Shown piece by piece: positions 59,401-64,000 of a DNA stretch of 64,000 nucleotides. A model generated the notes under the pieces. The model did no database searches. It was not told the origin of the DNA and saw only the letters and a program-made list of their open reading frames with translations. Both the position numbers and the translations under genes were made by a program. The stretch spans positions 1 to 64,000 of the forward strand of contig CAVNZM010000007.1 of NCBI GenBank assembly GCA_963693365.1, given 5' to 3'. The stretch is from Amoebidium appalachense. Lineage: Eukaryota > Ichthyosporea. Position 1 is the first letter of the stretch. Each line of letters opens with the position of its first letter.

Positions 59401-62400
59401 GTTGGGTGTGATTGTGGTGTGTGTGCGAATAGGAATGTGCTAGCAGCCATATCCTGGTTGGGTGTGATTGTGGTGTGTGTGCGAATAGGAATGTGCTAGC
59501 AGCCATATCCTGGTTGGGTGTGATTGTGGTGTGTGTGCGAATAGGAATGTGCTAGCAGCCATATCCTGGTTGGGTGTGATTGCGGTGTGTGTGCGAATAG
59601 GAATGTGCTAGCAGCCATATCCTGGTTGGGTGTGATTGCGGTGTGTGTGCGAATAGGAATGTGCTAGCAGCCATATCCTGGTTGGGTGTGATTGCGGTGT
59701 GTGTGCGAATAGGAATGTGCTAGCAGCCATATCCTGGTTGGGTGTGATTGCGGTGTGTGTGCGAATAGGAATGTGCTAGCAGCCATATCCTGGTTGGGTG
59801 TGATTGTGGTGTGTGTGCGAATAGGAATGTGCTAGCATGATTGTGGTGTGTGTGCGAATAGGAATGTGCTAGCAGCCATATCCTGGTTGGGTGTGATTGT
59901 GGTGTGTGTGCGAATAGGAATGTGCTAGCAGCCATATCCTGGTTGGGTGTGATTGTGGTGTGTGTGCGAATAGGAATGTGCTAGCAGCCATATCCTGGTT
60001 GGGTGTGATTGTGGTGTGTGTGCGAATAGGAATGTGCTAGCAGCCATATCCTGGTTGGGTGTGATTGTGGTGTGTGTGCGAATAGGAATGTGCTAGCAGC
60101 CATATCCTGGTTGGGTGTGATTGCGGTGTGTGTGCGAATAGGAATGTGCTAGCAGCCATATCCTGGTTGGGTGTGATTGCGGTGTGTGTGCGAATAGGAA
60201 TGTGCTAGCAGCCATATCCTGGTTGGGTGTGATTGCGGTGTGTGTGCGAATAGGAATGTGCTAGCAGCCATATCCTGGTTGGGTGTGATTGCGGTGTGTG
60301 TGCGAATAGGAATGTGCTAGCAGCCATATCCTGGTTGGGTGTGATTGTGGTGTGTGTGCGAATAGGAATGTGCTAGCATGATTGTGGTGTGTGTGCGAAT
60401 AGGAATGTGCTAGCAGCCATATCCTGGTTGGGTGTGATTGTGGTGTGTGTGCGAATAGGAATGTGCTAGCAGCCATATCCTGGTTGGGTGTGATTGTGGT
60501 GTGTGTGCGAATAGGAATGTGCTAGCAGCCATATCCTGGTTGGGTGTGATTGTGGTGTGTGTGCGAATAGGAATGTGCTAGCAGCCATATCCTGGTTGGG
60601 TGTGATTGTGGTGTGTGTGCGAATAGGAATGTGCTAGCAGCCATATCCTGGTTGGGTGTGATTGTGGTGTGTGTGCGAATAGGAATGTGCTAGCAGCCAT
60701 ATCCTGGTTGGGTGTGATTGTGGTGTGTGTGCGAATAGGAATGTGCTAGCAGCCATATCCTGGTTGGGTGTGATTGTGGTGTGTGTGCGAATAGGAATGT
60801 GCTAGCAGCCATATCCTGGTTGGGTGTGATTGTGGTGTGTGTGCGAATAGGAATGTGCTAGCAGCCATATCCTGGTTGGGTGTGATTGTGGTGTGTGTGC
60901 GAATAGGAATGTGCTAGCAGCCATATCCTGGTTGGGTGTGATTGTGGTGTGTGTGCGAATAGGAATGTGCTAGCAGCCATATCCTGGTTGGGTGTGATTG
61001 TGGTGTGTGTGCGAATAGGAATGTGCTAGCAGCCATATCCTGGTTGGGTGTGATTGTGGTGTGTGTGCGAATAGGAATGTGCTAGCAGCCATATCCTGGT
61101 TGGGTGTGATTGTGGTGTGTGTGCGAATAGGAATGTGCTAGCAGCCATATCCTGGTTGGGTGTGATTGTGGTGTGTGTGCGAATAGGAATGTGCTAGCAG
61201 CCATATCCTGGTTGGGTGTGATTGCGGTGTGTGTGCGAATAGGAATGTGCTAGCAGCCATATCCTGGTTGGGTGTGATTGCGGTGTGTGTGCGAATAGGA
61301 ATGTGCTAGCAGCCATATCCTGGTTGGGTGTGATTGCGGTGTGTGTGCGAATAGGAATGTGCTAGCAGCCATATCCTGGTTGGGTGTGATTGCGGTGTGT
61401 GTGCGAATAGGAATGTGCTAGCAGCCATATCCTGGTTGGGTGTGATTGTGGTGTGTGTGCGAATAGGAATGTGCTAGCATGATTGTGGTGTGTGTGCGAA
61501 TAGGAATGTGCTAGCAGCCATATCCTGGTTGGGTGTGATTGTGGTGTGTGTGCGAATAGGAATGTGCTAGCAGCCATATCCTGGTTGGGTGTGATTGTGG
61601 TGTGTGTGCGAATAGGAATGTGCTAGCAGCCATATCCTGGTTGGGTGTGATTGTGGTGTGTGTGCGAATAGGAATGTGCTAGCAGCCATATCCTGGTTGG
61701 GTGTGATTGTGGTGTGTGTGCGAATAGGAATGTGCTAGCAGCCATATCCTGGTTGGGTGTGATTGCGGTGTGTGTGCGAATAGGAATGTGCTAGCAGCCA
61801 TATCCTGGTTGGGTGTGATTGCGGTGTGTGTGCGAATAGGAATGTGCTAGCAGCCATATCCTGGTTGGGTGTGATTGCGGTGTGTGTGCGAATAGGAATG
61901 TGCTAGCAGCCATATCCTGGTTGGGTGTGATTGCGGTGTGTGTGCGAATAGGAATGTGCTAGCAGCCATATCCTGGTTGGGTGTGATTGTGGTGTGTGTG
62001 CGAATAGGAATGTGCTAGCATGATTGTGGTGTGTGTGCGAATAGGAATGTGCTAGCAGCCATATCCTGGTTGGGTGTGATTGTGGTGTGTGTGCGAATAG
62101 GAATGTGCTAGCAGCCATATCCTGGTTGGGTGTGATTGTGGTGTGTGTGCGAATAGGAATGTGCTAGCAGCCATATCCTGGTTGGGTGTGATTGTGGTGT
62201 GTGTGCGAATAGGAATGTGCTAGCAGCCATATCCTGGTTGGGTGTGATTGTGGTGTGTGTGCGAATAGGAATGTGCTAGCAGCCATATCCTGGTTGGGTG
62301 TGATTGTGGTGTGTGTGCGAATAGGAATGTGCTAGCAGCCATATCCTGGTTGGGTGTGATTGTGGTGTGTGTGCGAATAGGAATGTGCTAGCAGCCATAT

Positions 62401-63282
62401 CCTGGTTGGGTGTGATTGTGGTGTGTGTGCGAATAGGAATGTGCTAGCAGCCATATCCTGGTTGGGTGTGATTGTGGTGTGTGTGCGAATAGGAATGTGC
62501 TAGCAGCCATATCCTGGTTGGGTGTGATTGTGGTGTGTGTGCTCAAACCAGAGAGGTTGGCAGCAGCCGAGCAGGGTAACAGGGAAAGGTGTCTCGGGCA
62601 GAAGGGGGAAGGGGGAGGGGAGACGGGGGGGCGGCGGGGGGGATATGCTTTCCGAGCTACAGTTACTGTAGATGGCTACTGGATGGAGGTGGTTTGTGGG
62701 TCTGTTATGTCTGTGGACTGGCATGCTCTCAGAGGATGATGGTTCGTATGACTATGCGTGTGGGGAGTGGGGACTGCTAACAAGTATGCCTGCAGCCTCC
62801 GAGGGACTTTCTGGAAGTTGGCAAGAATAGGTATTTACCCCCCCACCCCCCCCCCCACCCCCCCCCCCCCCCCACCACCACCACACACACACACACACGT
62901 AAAGGCACATACACGTGGCCCGCCCGCATGCCCATCCGCCCACCCTTCCCCTACACACCCACGCAATGCACATGCGAGTACGCACACCCATACACATATA
63001 CACACCCACACATGCACACACATGTGCGCGCAGGGGTGTGTGTGGTGGGGGGGGGGGGGGGGGGGGGGGGGGGGTTGTCACCCCATGCTTTCCGTGCTTT
63101 GTCTCCAACCATGTTTTCCCCTTTTTGTGCCCCTTGGCCGTTTGCCTTGCAGTGTATTATGTTGCACCCACCCATGCCCCTGCAATACGCTAACTGCCTG
63201 TGATTGCACAGGGGAGCGTCTGAGTCCCTATGTGGCCGTGTGTTGTTTTGTCATGGCCGGCGCTGTGCTCTACCAGAAGTGA
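56431..63282 (+). CDS. TMEM167: Kish protein (TMEM167), small secretory-pathway membrane protein
   Basis: Exons 56431-56540, 62796-62830 and 63212-63282 (TGA at 63280), plus a separate start codon exon upstream. Phases agree at every junction. With Met the protein is 72 residues, exactly the length of human TMEM167A. It reads SAIFNFQSLLIVLLLMICTC, YIHAKMPALLDGNKKG, LRGTFWKLARIG, ERLSPYVAVCCFVMAGAVLY, QK. Two hydrophobic segments (about 8-27 and 51-69) flank a basic loop. Kish proteins sit in the early secretory pathway and are needed for normal constitutive secretion in animal cells. The exon 2 to exon 3 intron is about 6.25 kb, of which some 5.7 kb is a single satellite array. Exon 3 is only 35 nt. 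Confidence 0.93.
56823..62541. repeat. 56-bp satellite array with higher-order structure, inside a Kish intron
   Basis: About 100 tandem units of 56 bp, containing GCGAATAGGAATGTGCTAGC, AGCCATATCCTGGTTGGGTG and TGATTG(C/T)GGTGTGTGTG. Units are almost identical apart from the C/T position, which occurs in blocks. A truncated 37-bp unit (CTAGCATGATTGTGG, lacking the CCATATCC part) occurs at about 57351, 59073, 59838, 60379, 61480 and 62021. Spacings between the later ones are 765, 541, 1101 and 541 bp, all equal to a whole number of 56-bp units plus 37. Around 59.6-60.4 kb and 61.2-62.0 kb the order is four C units, one T unit, the short unit and four T units, so a 541-bp higher-order repeat has been amplified. 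Short minus-strand frames reading HASTFLFAHTPQ are artefacts. Confidence 0.97.
62846..62900. repeat. C-rich and (CA)n tract directly after the Kish exon 3 donor
   Basis: GTATTTA is followed at once by interrupted C runs and (CA)n. Confidence 0.85.
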
Positions 63283-63760
63283 CCCTCGGGCCTGCTTGGT
63301 CTCCTGGCCCGATCCCGGCCCGGTTTCGATCCGATTCGTGTCCCGACCCGATAGATGCAGCCGGCCTTCATGACTTTGAATGGGCTATGGCGACCTCAAA
63401 TGCCGGAGGCCGTCGTCAAAGATACTACTAGTGGTGGGATGGGGGGGGGCGGGGAACGGCCCAGTGAGGGGTGCACGTGATGCTACTGTCTGTAACGATT
63501 TTGTGTTCACTTTTTTTTGTTTTTTTGGTGCTTTGGTTTTGCTTTCTTGGGTGGGTGGATGGGGGGGGGGGGGGGGGGGGGGGGGGGTTACACGTCTACA
63601 CCAGTCCAGAATTGATGTGGCAGGTGTTGGTACTTTAGATAGACGGAAGTAGCCAATGGCATGTAAGTGCAAATAGCCATAAAAGGGATGAATGACGGCG
63701 GCATGGCCCGCACGAAGCATAAACATGACACCAAAACTTGAAATACATTCGAACAGCTGC
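63283..63760. other. Region downstream of Kish
   Basis: Presumed 3' UTR and spacer; G run at about 63560-63587. No AATAAA lies close to the stop codon and no other gene is recognised. Confidence 0.35.
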
Positions 63761-63764
63761 AAAT

Positions 63765-64000
63765 GTGTCTGAATATTCAGGGGAAATCAGCAAGCAGTTG
63801 CATGCATGCCTCCGTATACGGGAATATTCATCAAGCGCATGCGCACTAGTCTGAATATTTGGGAATATTCATGCAGGCGGTAGTATACACTGTATGTGTC
63901 GACGTCTGAGCATGTATTTGGAAATATTCATGCAGACAGTAGCTTATGTGTCCAACTGATTGGGAATATTCGTACATGCAGTAGTACATGTGAATATTAG
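63765..64000. repeat. Start of a degenerate tandem repeat with AATATTC pairs (runs off the window)
   Basis: GGGAATATTCAT-type words occur at about 63772, 63823, 63864, 63923 and 63965. Alternate occurrences are about 100 bp apart (63823 to 63923, 63864 to 63965), suggesting a roughly 100-bp unit with two AATATTC sites, accompanied by CATGCAG and GTAGTA words. Confidence 0.6.

Noticed and set aside
56823-62541. CRISPR-like appearance of regularly spaced repeats
   Set aside because: Units are contiguous and nearly identical over their whole length with no variable spacers, and the array lies in an intron of a eukaryotic gene. It is satellite DNA.

Overview
This is eukaryotic nuclear DNA. Coding segments are GC-rich, short exons joined by GT-AG introns and embedded in introns and spacers full of mono- and dinucleotide repeats (long G, C, GT, CA and CT runs), minisatellites and satellites. 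Recognisable genes are RBM18, a Myc/Max/Mad-type bHLH-zipper factor, a TRIM-like RING/B-box protein, proteasome subunit alpha-4 (PSMA4), coronin, a Ser/Thr kinase, Kish/TMEM167, and a selenocysteine tRNA with an animal-like external Pol III promoter. The bHLH-zipper type suggests a holozoan, possibly a unicellular relative of animals. That is inference; no species is identified.

Layout. 1-7.5 kb: last exon of an unknown gene, a 195-bp duplication, palindromic AT-rich sequence, a 53-bp tandem repeat, low complexity, and a decayed non-LTR retrotransposon C-terminus (minus strand). 7.7-13.3 kb: RBM18 (plus, seven exons). 14.7-15.2 kb: bHLH-zipper gene (minus). 15.2-20.3 kb: spacer with copies of a dispersed repeat. 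20.3-20.9 kb: 30-bp minisatellite. 21.3-24.4 kb: RING/B-box/coiled-coil exons and a proline-rich coiled-coil exon (minus; one or two genes). 24.8-25.7 kb: small C2H2 zinc-finger gene (minus). 26.7-30.9 kb: PSMA4 without its first exon (minus). 31-34.2 kb: spacer. 34.3-34.7 kb: small predicted mitochondrial membrane protein (plus). 36.4-41.9 kb: complete coronin gene (minus, seven exons). 43.2 kb: tRNA-Sec (plus). 48.3-51.8 kb: complete kinase gene (minus, three exons). 56.4-63.3 kb: Kish/TMEM167 (plus), with about 5.7 kb of 56-bp satellite inside one intron. 63.7-64 kb: start of another degenerate repeat.

The genes share no obvious pathway; they are housekeeping or regulatory (proteasome, actin dynamics, secretory pathway, RNA binding, transcription, signalling). 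The most notable items are the tRNA-Sec gene with its TATA box and T-run terminator, the higher-order satellite inside the Kish intron, microsatellites abutting 5' splice sites, a minisatellite built around a consensus 5' splice site, and apparent coding frameshifts located exactly at homopolymer runs. Exon models were built by hand from splice consensus, reading phase and remembered family sequences; no alignment was run.
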